DNA from: Calliphora vicina
Taxonomy: Eukaryota > Arthropoda > Insecta > Diptera > Calliphoridae
NCBI RefSeq assembly: GCF_958450345.1
Contig: NC_088784.1
Location: forward strand, 48,166,870 to 48,230,869
Direction of reading: 5' to 3'
DNA: 64,000 nt
Positions 36,511 through 49,038 of the stretch are shown here, piece by piece. Below the pieces are notes generated by a model. It was not told the origin of the DNA. It worked only from the letters and a program-made list of their open reading frames with translations, and made no database searches. Numbering within the stretch: position 1 is the stretch's first letter; every line of letters begins with the position of its first letter. The position numbers were made by a program, and so were the translations under genes.

Positions 36511-38162
36511 GCATATATATCGGGTACTATTGATGCTAGCTACTTAAGTTATACCTTAAGCTACAATATCATGCAATCCAAATTTAAAAATAATTAGCTT
36601 CCTAGCTCTTTAGGGGCCTTTAGAATTGCGATTTATATGAAGTCGTTAAAAGCTGGGGTAATTTTGGGAAATTTTTCGAAAAATGTCCGATATACCCGCA
36701 TATATATCGGGTACTATTTATGCTAGCTACTTAAGTTATACCTTGTCAGAAAGCTACAATCTCATGCAATCCAAATTTAAAAATAATTAGCTTCCTAGCT
36801 CTTTAGGGGCCTTTAGAATTGCGATTTATATGAAGTCGTTAAAAACTGGGGTAATTTTGGGATATACCCGCATATATATCGGGTACTATTTATGCTAGCT
36901 ACTTAAGTTATACCTTGTTAGAAAGCTACAATCTCATGCAATCCAAATTTAAAAATAATTAGCTTCCTAGCTCTTTAGGGGCCTTTAGAATTGCGATTTA
37001 TATGAAGTCGTTAAAAGCTGGGGTAATTTTGGGACATTTTTCGAAAAATTTCCGATATACCTGCATATATATCGGGTACTATTTATGCTAGCTACTTAAG
37101 TTATACCTTGTTAGAAAGCTACAATCTCATGCAATCCAAATATAAAAAAATGAGTTTCCTAGCTCTTTAGGGCCTTTAGAATTGCGATTTATATGAAGTC
37201 GTTAAAAACTGGGGTAATTTTGGGACATTTTGCGAAAAATGTCCGATATACCCGCATATATATCGGGTACTATTTATGCTAGCTACTTAAGTTATACCTT
37301 AAGCTACAATATCATGCAATCCAAATTTAAAAATAATTAGCTTCCTAGCTCTTTAGGGGCCTTTAGAATTGCGATTTATATGAAGTCGTTAAAAGCTGGG
37401 GTAATTTTGGGAAATTTTTCGAAAAATGTCCGATATACCCGCATATATATCGGGTACTATTTATGCTAGCTACTTAAGTTATACCTTGTCAGAAAGCTAC
37501 AATCTCATGCAATCCAAATTTAAAAATAATTAGCTTCCTAGCTCTTTAGGGGCCTTTAGAATTGCGATTTATATGAAGTCGTTAAAAACTGGGGTAATTT
37601 TGGGATATACCCGCATATATATCGGGTACTATTTATGCTAGCTACTTAAGTTATACCTTGTTAGAAAGCTACAATCTCATGCAATCCAAATATAAAAAAA
37701 TTTAGCTTCCTAGCTCTTTAGGGCCTTTTAAAATTGCGATTTATATGAAGTCATTAAAAACTGGGGTAATTTTGGGACATTTTGCGAAAAATGTCCGATA
37801 TACCCGCATATATATCGGGTACTATTTATGCTAGCTTCTTAAGTTATACCTTGTTAGAAAGCTACAACCTCATGCAATCCAAATTTAAAAATAATTAGCT
37901 TCCTAGCTCTTTATGGCCTTTTAAAATTGCGATTTATATGAAGTCGTTAAAAACTGGGGTAATTTTGGGACATTTTGCGAAAAATGTCCGATATACCCGC
38001 ATATATATCGGGTACTATTTATGCTAGCTACTTAAGTTATACCTTGTTAGAAAGCTACAACCTCATGCAATCCAAATTTAAAAATAATTAGCTTCCTAGC
38101 TCTTTAGGGGCCTTTAGAATTGCGATTTATATGAAGTCGTTAAAAACTGGGGTAATTTTGGG

Positions 38163-39832
38163 ATATACCCGCATATATATCGGGTACTATTTATGCTAGC
38201 TACTTAAGTTATACCTTGTTAGAAAGCTACAACCTCATGCAATCCAAATTTAAAAATAATTAGCTTCCTAGCTCTTTATGGCCTTTTAAAATTGCGCTTT
38301 ATATGAAGTCGTTAAAAACTGGGGTAATTTTGGGACATTTTGCGAAAAATGTCCGATATACCCGCATATATATCGGGTACTATTTATGCTAGCTACTTAA
38401 GTTATACCTTGTTAGAAAGCTACAATCTCATGCAATCCAAATATAAAAAAATGATTTTCCTAGCTCTTTAGCGGCCTTTAGAATTGCGATTTATATGAAA
38501 TCGTTAAAAACTGGGGTAATTTTGGGACATTTTTCGAAAAATGTCTGATATACCCGCATATATATCGGGTACTATTTATGCTAGCTACTTAAATTATGCC
38601 TTGTTAGAAAGCTACAATCTCATGCAATCCAAATTTAAAAATAATTAGCTTCCTAGCTCTTTAGGGGCCTTCAGAATTGCGATTTATATGAAGTCGTTAA
38701 AAGCTGGGGTAATTTTGGGACATTTTTCGAAAAATTTCCGATATACCTGCATATATATCGGGTACTATTTATGCTAGCTACTTAAGTTATACCTTGTTAG
38801 AAAGCTACAATCTCATGCAATCCAAATATAAAAAAATGAGTTTCCTAGCTCTTTATCGGCCTTTAGAATTGCGATTTATATGAAGTCGTTAAAAACTGGG
38901 GTAATTTTGGGACATTTTGCGAAAAATGTCCGATATACCCGCATATATATCGGGTACTATTTATGCTAGCTACTTAAGTTATACCTTGTTAGAAAGCTAC
39001 AATCTCATGCAATCCAAATATAAAAAAAATTAGCTTCCTAGCTCTTTAGGGCCTTTTAAAATTGCGATTTATATGAAGTCGTTAAAAACTGGTGTAATTT
39101 TGGGACATTTTGCGAAAAATGTCCGATATACCCGCATATATATCGGGTACTATTGATGCTAGCTACTTAAGTTATACCTTAAGCTACAATATCATGCAAT
39201 CCAAATTTAAAAATAATTAGCTTCCTAGCTCTTTAGGGGCCTTTAGAATTGCGATTTATATGAAGTCGTTAAAAGCTGTGGTAATTTTGGGAAATTTTTC
39301 GAAAAATGTCCGATATACCCGCATATATATCGGGTACTATTTATGCTAGCTACTTAAGTTATACCTTGTCAGAAAGCTACAATCTCATGCAATCCAAATT
39401 TAAAAATAATTAGCTTCCTAGCTCTTTAGTGGCCTTTAGAATTGCGATTTATATGAAGTCGTTAAAAACTGGGGTAATTTTGGGATATACCCGCATATAT
39501 ATCGGGTACTATTTATGCTAGCTACTTAAGTTATACCTTGTTAGAAAGCTACAATCTCATGCAATCCAAATATAAAAAAATTTAGCTTCCTAGCTCTTTA
39601 GGGCCTTTTAAAATTGCGATTTATATGAAGTCGTTAAAAACTGGGGTAATTTTGGGACATTTTGCGAAAAATGTCCGATATACCCGCATATATATCGGGT
39701 AGCTTCCTAGCTCTTTAGGGCCTTTTAAAATTGCGATTTATATGAAGTCGTTAAAAACTGGGGTAATTTTGGGACATTTTGCGAAAAATGTCCGATATAC
39801 CCGCATATATATCGGGTACTATTTATGCTAGC
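38163..39832 (+). repeat. Segment copied 7914 bp downstream (copy 1)
   Basis: Matches 46077-47746. Shared rare marks are aaaatgattttcc (38451 and 46365), ctttatcggcc, ccttaagctac (39179 and 47093), aaagctgtgg, the palindrome-loss junction (39484 and 47398) and the truncation junction cgggtagcttcc (39701 and 47615). Private changes here include gaaatcgtta, ggccttcag and tttagtggcc. Confidence 0.85.
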
Positions 39833-39894
39833 TACTTAAGTTATACCTTGTTAGAAAGCTACAATCTCATGCAATCCAAATTTAAAAATAATTA

Positions 39895-42800
39895 GCTTCC
39901 TAGCTCTTTAGGGCCTTTTAAAATTTCGATTAATATGAAGTCGTTAAAAACTGGTGTAATTTTGGGACATTTTGCGAAAAATTAGCTACAATCTCATGCA
40001 ATCCAAATTTAAAAATAATTAGCTTCCTAGCTCTTTAGGGGCCTTTAGAATTGCGATTTATATGAAGTCGTTAAAAGCTGGGGTAATTTTGGGACATTTT
40101 TCGAAAAATTTCCGATATACCTGCATATATATCGGGTACTATTTATGCTAGCTACTTAAGTTATACCTTGTTAGAAAGGTACAATCTCATGCAATGCAAA
40201 TATAAAAAAAAATTAGCTTCCTAGCTCTTTAGGGCCTTTTAAAATATCGATTAATATGAAGTCGTTAAAAACTGGTGTAATTTTGGGACATTTTGCGAAA
40301 AATGTCCGATATACCCGCATATATATCGGGTACTATTTATGCTAGCTACTTAAGTTATACCTTGTTAGAAAGCTACAATCTCATGCAATCCAAATTTAAA
40401 AATAATTAGCTTCCTAGCTCTTTATGGCCTTTTAAAATTGCGATTTATATGAAGTCGTTAAAAACTGGGGTAATTTTGGGACATTTTTCGAAAAATGTCC
40501 GATATACCCGCATATATATCGGGTACTATTTATGCTAGCTACTTAAGTTATACCTTGTTAGAAAGCTACAACCTCATGCAATCCAAATTTAAAAATAATT
40601 AGCTTCCTAGCTCTTTATGGCCTTTTAAAATTGCGCTTTATATGAAGTCGTTAAAAACTGGGGTAATTTTGGGACATTTTGCGAAAAATGTCCGATATAC
40701 CCGCATATATATCGGGTACTATTTATGCTAGCTACTTAAGTTATACCTTGTTAGAAAGCTACAATCTCATGCAATCCAAATATAAAAAAATGAGTTTCCT
40801 AGCTCTTTAGGGCCTTTTAAAATTGCGATTTATATGAAGTCGTTAAAAACTGCGGTAATTTTGGGACATTTTGCGAAAAATGTCCGATATACCCGCATAT
40901 ATATCGGGTACTATTTATGCTAGCTACTTAAGTTATACCTTGTTAGAAAGCTACAACCTCATGCAATCCAAATTTAGAAAGGTACAATCTCATGCAATCC
41001 AAATATAAAAAAAAATTAGCTTCCTAGCTCTTTAGGGCCTTTTAAAATTTCGATTAATATGAAGTCGTTAAAAACTGGTGTAATTTTGGGACATTTTGCG
41101 AAAAATTAGCTACAATCTCATGCAATCCAAATTTAAAAATAATTAGCTTCCTAGCTCTTTAGGGGCCTTTAGAATTGCGATTTATATGAAGTCGTTAAAA
41201 GCTGGGGTAATTTTGGGACATTTTTCGAAAAATTTCCGATATACCTGCATATATATCGGGTACTATTTATGCTAGCTACTTAAGTTATACCTTGTTAGAA
41301 AGGTACAATCTCATGCAATGCAAATATAAAAAAAAATTAGCTTCCTAGCTCTTTAGGGCCTTTTAAAATTTCGATTAATATGAAGTCGTTAAAAACTGGT
41401 GTAATTTTGGGACATTTTGCGAAAAATGTCCGATATACCCACATATATATCGGGTACTATTTATGCTAGCTACTTAAGTTATACCTTGTTAGAAAGCTAC
41501 AATCTCATGCAATCCAAATTTAAAAATAATTAGCTTCCTAGCTCTTTATGGCCTTTTAAAATTGCGATTTATATGAAGTCGTTAAAAACTGGGGTAATTT
41601 TGGGACATTTTTCGAAAAATGTCCGATATACCCGCATATATATCGGGTACTATTTATGCTAGCTACTTAAGTTATACCTTGTTAGAAAGCTACAACCTCA
41701 TGCAATCCAAATTTAAAAATAATTAGCTTCCTAGCTCTTTATGGCCTTTTGCGAAAAATGTCCGATATACCCGCATATATATCGGGTACTATTTATGCTA
41801 GCTACTTAAGTTATACCTTGTTAGAAAGCTACAATCTCATGCAATCCAAATATAAAAAAATGAGTTTCCTAGCTCTTTAGCGGCCTTTAGAATTGCGATT
41901 TATATGAAGTCGTTAAAAACTGGGGTAATATTGGGACATTTTTCGAAAAATGTCTGATATACCCGCATATATATCGGGTACTATTTATGCTAGCTACTTA
42001 AATTATGCCTTGTTAGAAAGCTACAATCTCATGCAATCCAAATTTAAAAATAATTAGCTTCCTAGCTCTTTAGGGGCCTTTAGAATTGCGATTTATATGA
42101 AGTCGTTAAAAGCTGGGGTAATTTTGGGACATTTTTCGAAAAATTTCCGATATACCTGCATATATATCGGGTACTATTTATGCTAGCTACTTAAGTTATA
42201 CCTTGTTAGAAAGCTACAATCTCATGCAATCCAAATATAAAAAAATGAGTTTCCTAGCTCTTTAGCGGCCTTTAGAATTGCGATTTATATGAAGTCGTTA
42301 AAAACTGGGGTAATTTTGGGACATTTTGCGAAAAATGTCCGATATACCCGCATATATATCGGGTACTATTTATGCTAGCTACTTAAGTTATACCTTGTTA
42401 GAAAGCTACAATCTCATGCAATCCAAATATAAAAAAAATTAGCTTCCTAGCTCTTTAGGGCCTTTTAAAATTGCGATTTATATGAAGTCGTTAAAAACTG
42501 GTGTAATTTTGGGACATTTTGCGAAAAATGTCCGATATACCCGCATATATATCGGGTACTATTGATGCTAGCTACTTAAGTTATACCTTAAGCTACAATA
42601 TCATGCAATCCAAATTTAAAAATAATTAGCTTCCTAGCTCTTTAGGGGCCTTTAGAATTGCGATTTATATGAAGTCGTTAAAAGCTGGGGTAATTTTGGG
42701 AAATTTTTCGAAAAATGTCCGATATACCCGCATATATATCGGGTACTATTTATGCTAGCTACTTAAGTTATACCTTGTCAGAAAGCTACAATCTCATGCA

Positions 42801-44696
42801 ATCCAAATTTAAAAATAATTAGCTTCCTAGCTCTTTAGGGGCCTTTAGAATTGCGATTTATATGAAGTCGTTAAAAACTGGGGTAATTTTGGGATATACC
42901 CGCATATATATCGGGTACTATTTATGCTAGCTACTTAAGTTATACCTTGTTAGAAAGCTACAATCTCATGCAATCCAAATTTAAAAATAATTAGCTTCCT
43001 AGCTCTTTAGGGGCCTTTAGAATTGCGATTTATATGAAGTCGTTAAAAGCTGGGGTAATTTTGGGACATTTTTCGAAAAATTTCCGATATACCTGCATAT
43101 ATATCGGGTACTATTTATGCTAGCTACTTAAGTTATACCTTGTTAGAAAGCTACAATCTCATGCAATCCAAATATAAAAAAATGAGTTTCCTAGCTCTTT
43201 AGGGCCTTTAGAATTGCGATTTATATGAAGTCGTTAAAAACTGGGGTAATTTTGGGACATTTTGCGAAAAATGTCCGATATACCCGCATATATATCGGGT
43301 ACTATTTATGCTAGCTACTTAAGTTATACCTTAAGCTACAATATCATGCAATCCAAATTTAAAAATAATTAGCTTCCTAGCTCTTTAGGGGCCTTTAGAA
43401 TTGCGATTTATATGAAGTCGTTAAAAGCTGGGGTAATTTTGGGAAATTTTTCGAAAAATGTCCGATATACCCGCATATATATCGGGTACTATTTATGCTA
43501 GCTACTTAAGTTATACCTTGTCAGAAAGCTACAATCTCATGCAATCCAAATTTAAAAATAATTAGCTTCCTAGCTCTTTAGGGGCCTTTAGAATTGCGAT
43601 TTATATGAAGTCGTTAAAAACTGGGGTAATTTTGGGATATACCCGCATATATATCGGGTACTATTTATGCTAGCTACTTAAGTTATACCTTGTTAGAAAG
43701 CTACAATCTCATGCAATCCAAATATAAAAAAATTTAGCTTCCTAGCTCTTTAGGGCCTTTTAAAATTGCGATTTATATGAAGTCATTAAAAACTGGGGTA
43801 ATTTTGGGACATTTTGCGAAAAATGTCCGATATACCCGCATATATATCGGGTACTATTTATGCTAGCTTCTTAAGTTATACCTTGTTAGAAAGCTACAAC
43901 CTCATGCAATCCAAATTTAAAAATAATTAGCTTCCTAGCTCTTTATGGCCTTTTAAAATTGCGATTTATATGAAGTCGTTAAAAACTGGGGTAATTTTGG
44001 GACATTTTGCGAAAAATGTCCGATATACCCGCATATATATCGGGTACTATTTATGCTAGCTACTTAAGTTATACCTTGTTAGAAAGCTACAACCTCATGC
44101 AATCCAAATTTAAAAATAATTAGCTTCCTAGCTCTTTAGGGGCCTTTAGAATTGCGATTTATATGAAGTCGTTAAAAACTGGGGTAATTTTGGGATATAC
44201 CCGCATATATATCGGGTACTATTTATGCTAGTTACTTAAGTTATACCTTGTTAGAAAGCTACAATCTCATGCAATCCAAATATAAAAAAATTTAGCTTCC
44301 TAGCTCTTTAGGGCCTTTTAAAATTGCGATTTATATGAAGTCGTTAAAAACTGGGGTAATTTTGGGACATTTTGCGAAAAATGTCCGATATACCCGCATA
44401 TATATCGGGTACTATTTATGCTAGCTTCTTAAGTTATACCTTGTTAGAAAGCTACAACCTCATGCAATCCAAATTTAAAAATAATTAGCTTCCTAGCTCT
44501 TTATGGCCTTTTAAAATTGCGATTTATATGAAGTCGTTAAAAACTGGGGTAATTTTGGGACATTTTGCGAAAAATGTCCGATATACCCGCATATATATCG
44601 GGTACTATTTATGCTAGCTACTTAAGTTATACCTTGTTAGAAAGCTACAACCTCATGCAATCCAAATTTAAAAATAATTAGCTTCCTAGCTCTTTA
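39895..44696 (+). repeat. Large segmental copy, right partner (offset 10.2-10.5 kb)
   Basis: Partner of 29730-34160 that retains the 372 bp missing there. Palindrome-loss junctions at 42893, 43636 and 44194 sit exactly 10536 bp after those at 32357, 33100 and 33658. It has a private gctagttactt at 44232, used below to order later events. Confidence 0.87.
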
Positions 44697-46298
44697 TGGC
44701 CTTTTAAAATTGCGCTTTATATGAAGTCGTTAAAAACTGGGGTAATTTTGGGACATTTTGCGAAAAATGTCCGATATACCCGCATATATATCGGGTACTA
44801 TTGATGCTAGCTACTTAAGTTATACCTTAAGCTACAATATCATGCAATCCAAATTTAAAAATAATTAGCTTCCTAGCTCTTTAGGGGCCTTTAGAATTGC
44901 GATTTATATGAAGTCGTTAAAAGCTGGGGTAATTTTGGGAAATTTTTCGAAAAATGTCCGATATACCCGCATATATATCGGGTACTATTTATGCTAGCTA
45001 CTTAAGTTATACCTTGTCAGAAAGCTACAATCTCATGCAATCCAAATTTAAAAATAATTAGCTTCCTAGCTCTTTAGGGGCCTTTAGAATTGCGATTTAT
45101 ATGAAGTCGTTAAAAACTGGGGTAATTTTGGGATATACCCGCATATATATCGGGTACTATTTATGCTAGCTACTTAAGTTATACCTTGTTAGAAAGCTAC
45201 AATCTCATGCAATCCAAATATAAAAAAATTTAGCTTCCTAGCTCTTTAGGGCCTTTTAAAATTGCGATTTATATGAAGTCATTAAAAACTGGGGTAATTT
45301 TGGGACATTTTGCGAAAAATGTCCGATATACCCGCATATATATCGGGTACTATTTATGCTAGCTTCTTAAGTTATACCTTGTTAGAAAGCTACAACCTCA
45401 TGCAATCCAAATTTAAAAATAATTAGCTTCCTAGCTCTTTATGGCCTTTTAAAATTGCGATTTATATGAAGTCGTTAAAAACTGGGGTAATTTTGGGACA
45501 TTTTGCGAAAAATGTCCGATATACCCGCATATATATCGGGTACTATTTATGCTAGCTACTTAAGTTATACCTTGTTAGAAAGCTACAACCTCATGCAATC
45601 CAAATTTAAAAATAATTAGCTTCCTAGCTCTTTAGGGGCCTTTAGAATTGCGATTTATATGAAGTCGTTAAAAACTGGGGTAATTTTGGGATATACCCGC
45701 ATATATATCGGGTACTATTTATGCTAGTTACTTAAGTTATACCTTGTTAGAAAGCTACAATCTCATGCAATCCAAATATAAAAAAATTTAGCTTCCTAGC
45801 TCTTTAGGGCCTTTTAAAATTGCGATTTATATGAAGTCGTTAAAAACTGGGGTAATTTTGGGACATTTTGCGAAAAATGTCCGATATACCCGCATATATA
45901 TCGGGTACTATTTATGCTAGCTTCTTAAGTTATACCTTGTTAGAAAGCTACAACCTCATGCAATCCAAATTTAAAAATAATTAGCTTCCTAGCTCTTTAT
46001 GGCCTTTTAAAATTGCGATTTATATGAAGTCGTTAAAAACTGGGGTAATTTTGGGACATTTTGCGAAAAATGTCCGATATACCCGCATATATATCGGGTA
46101 CTATTTATGCTAGCTACTTAAGTTATACCTTGTTAGAAAGCTACAACCTCATGCAATCCAAATTTAAAAATAATTAGCTTCCTAGCTCTTTATGGCCTTT
46201 TAAAATTGCGCTTTATATGAAGTCGTTAAAAACTGGGGTAATTTTGGGACATTTTGCGAAAAATGTCCGATATACCCGCATATATATCGGGTACTATT
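43308..46298 (+). repeat. 1496-bp tandem duplication
   Basis: Copies are about 43308-44803 and 44804-46298. Marks at 43331, 43636, 43785, 44194 and 44232 recur at 44827, 45132, 45281, 45690 and 45728. The private gctagttactt change is in both copies but absent from the 33.7-kb relative, so this duplication is younger than the 10.5-kb-offset copy. Confidence 0.87.
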
Positions 46299-47746
46299 TA
46301 TGCTAGCTACTTAAGTTATACCTTGTTAGAAAGCTACAATCTCATGCAATCCAAATATAAAAAAATGATTTTCCTAGCTCTTTAGCGGCCTTTAGAATTG
46401 CGATTTATATGAAGTCGTTAAAAACTGGGGTAATTTTGGGACATTTTTCGAAAAATGTCTGATATACCCGCATATATATCGGGTACTATTTATGCTAGCT
46501 ACTTAAATTATGCCTTGTTAGAAAGCTACAATCTCATGCAATCCAAATTTAAAAATAATTAGCTTCCTAGCTCTTTAGGGGCCTTTAGAATTGCGATTTA
46601 TATGAAGTCGTTAAAAGCTGGGGTAATTTTGGGACATTTTTCGAAAAATGTCCGATATACCTGCATATATATCGGGTACTATTTATGCTAGCTACTTAAG
46701 TTATACCTTGTTAGAAAGCTACAATCTCATGCAATCCAAATATAAAAAAATGAGTTTCCTAGCTCTTTATCGGCCTTTAGAATTGCGATTTATATGAAGT
46801 CGTTAAAAACTGGGGTAATTTTGGGACATTTTGCGAAAAATGTCCGATATACCCGCATATATATCGGGTACTATTTATGCTAGCTACTTAAGTTATACCT
46901 TGTTAGAAAGCTACAATCTCATGCAATCCAAATATAAAAAAAATTAGCTTCCTAGCTCTTTAGGGCCTTTTAAAATTGCGATTTATATGAAGTCGTTAAA
47001 AACTGGTGTAATTTTGGGACATTTTGCGAAAAATGTCCGATATACCCGCATATATATCGGGTACTATTGATGCTAGCTACTTAAGTTATACCTTAAGCTA
47101 CAATATCATGCAATCCAAATTTAAAAATAATTAGCTTCCTAGCTCTTTAGGGGCCTTTAGAATTGCGATTTATATGAAGTCGTTAAAAGCTGTGGTAATT
47201 TTGGGAAATTTTTCGAAAAATGTCCGATATACCCGCATATATATCGGGTACTATTTATGCTAGCTACTTAAGTTATACCTTGTCAGAAAGCTACAATCTC
47301 ATGCAATCCAAATTTAAAAATAATTAGCTTCCTAGCTCTTTAGGGGCCTTTAGAATTGCGATTTATATGAAGTCGTTAAAAACTGGGGTAATTTTGGGAT
47401 ATACCCGCATATATATCGGGTACTATTTATGCTAGCTACTTAAGTTATACCTTGTTAGAAAGCTACAATCTCATGCAATCCAAATATAAAAAAATTTAGC
47501 TTCCTAGCTCTTTAGGGCCTTTTAAAATTGCGATTTATATGAAGTCGTTAAAAACTGGGGTAATTTTGGGACATTTTGCGAAAAATGTCCGATATACCCG
47601 CATATATATCGGGTAGCTTCCCAGCTCTTTAGGGCCTTTTAAAATTGCGATTTATATGAAGTCGTTAAAAACTGGGGTAATTTTGGGACATTTTGTGAAA
47701 AATGTCCGATATACCCGCATATATATCGGGTACTATTTATGCTAGC
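46077..47746 (+). repeat. Segment copied from 7914 bp upstream (copy 2)
   Basis: Partner of 38163-39832 with private changes cttcccagc and ttttgtgaaaaatg close to the shared truncation junction. It adjoins the right end of the 1496-bp tandem duplication. Confidence 0.85.
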
Positions 47747-49038
47747 TTCTTAAGTTATACCTTGTTAGAAAGCTACAACCTCATGCAATCCAAATTTAAA
47801 AATAATTAGCTTCCTAGCTCTTTATGGCCTTTTAAAATTGCGATTTATATGAAGTCGTTAAAAACTGGGGTAATTTTGGGACATTTTGCGAAAAATGTCC
47901 GATATACCCGCATATATATCGGGTACTATTTATGCTAGCTACTTAAGTTATACCTTGTTAGAAAGCTACAACCTCATGCAATCCAAATTTAAAAATAATT
48001 AGCTTCCTAGCTCTTTATGGCCTTTTAAAATTGCGCTTTATATGAAGTCGTTAAAAACTGGGGTAATTTTGGGACATTTTGCGAAAAATGTCCGATATAC
48101 CCGCATATATATCGGGTACTATTTATGCTAGCTACTTAAGTTATACCTTGTTAGAAAGCTACAATCTCATGCAATCCAAATATAAAAAAATGATTTTCCT
48201 AGCTCTTTAGCGGCCTTTAGAATTGCGATTTATATGAAGTCGTTAAAAACTGGGGTAATTTTGGGACATTTTTCGAAAAATGTCTGATATACCCGCATAT
48301 ATATCGGGTACTATTTATGCTAGCTACTTAAATTATGCCTTGTTAGAAAGCTACAATCTCATGCAATCCAAATTTAAAAATAATTAGCTTCCTAGCTCTT
48401 TAGGGGCCTTTAGAATTGCGATTTATATGAAGTCGTTAAAAGCTGGGGTAATTTTGGGACATTTTTCGAAAAATTTCCGATATACCTGCATATATATCGG
48501 GTACTATTTATGCTAGCTACTTAAGTTATACCTTGTTAGAAAGCTACAATCTCATGCAATCCAAATATAAAAAAATGAGTTTCCTAGCTCTTTAGCGGCC
48601 TTTAGAATTGCGATTTATATGAAGTCGTTAAAAACTGGGGTAATTTTGGGACATTTTGCGAAAAATGTCCGATATACCCGCATATATATCGGGTACTATT
48701 TATGCTAGCTACTTAAGTTATACCTTGTTAGAAAGCTACAATCTCATGCAATCCAAATATAAAAAAAATTAGCTTCCTAGCTCTTTAGGGCCTTTTAAAA
48801 TTGCGATTTATATGAAGTCGTTAAAAGCTGTGGTAATTTTGGGAAATTTTTCGAAAAATGTCCGATATACCCGCATATATATCGGGTACTATTGATGCTA
48901 GCTACTTAAGTTATACCTTAAGCTACAATATCATGCAATCCAAATTTAAAAATAATTAGCTTCCTAGCTCTTTAGGGGCCTTTAGAATTGCGATTTATAT
49001 GAAGTCGTTAAAAGCTGTGGTAATTTTGGGAAATTTTT
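47747..49038 (+). repeat. Mixed satellite units
   Basis: E, B (aaaatgattttcc at 48190), A, B and D units. The marks from 46365 recur here at 1825 bp distance in the same order. At the right end two units with aaagctgtgg and ccttaagctac (48918 and 49105) stand in direct tandem, 187 bp apart. I see nothing but satellite. Confidence 0.83.
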
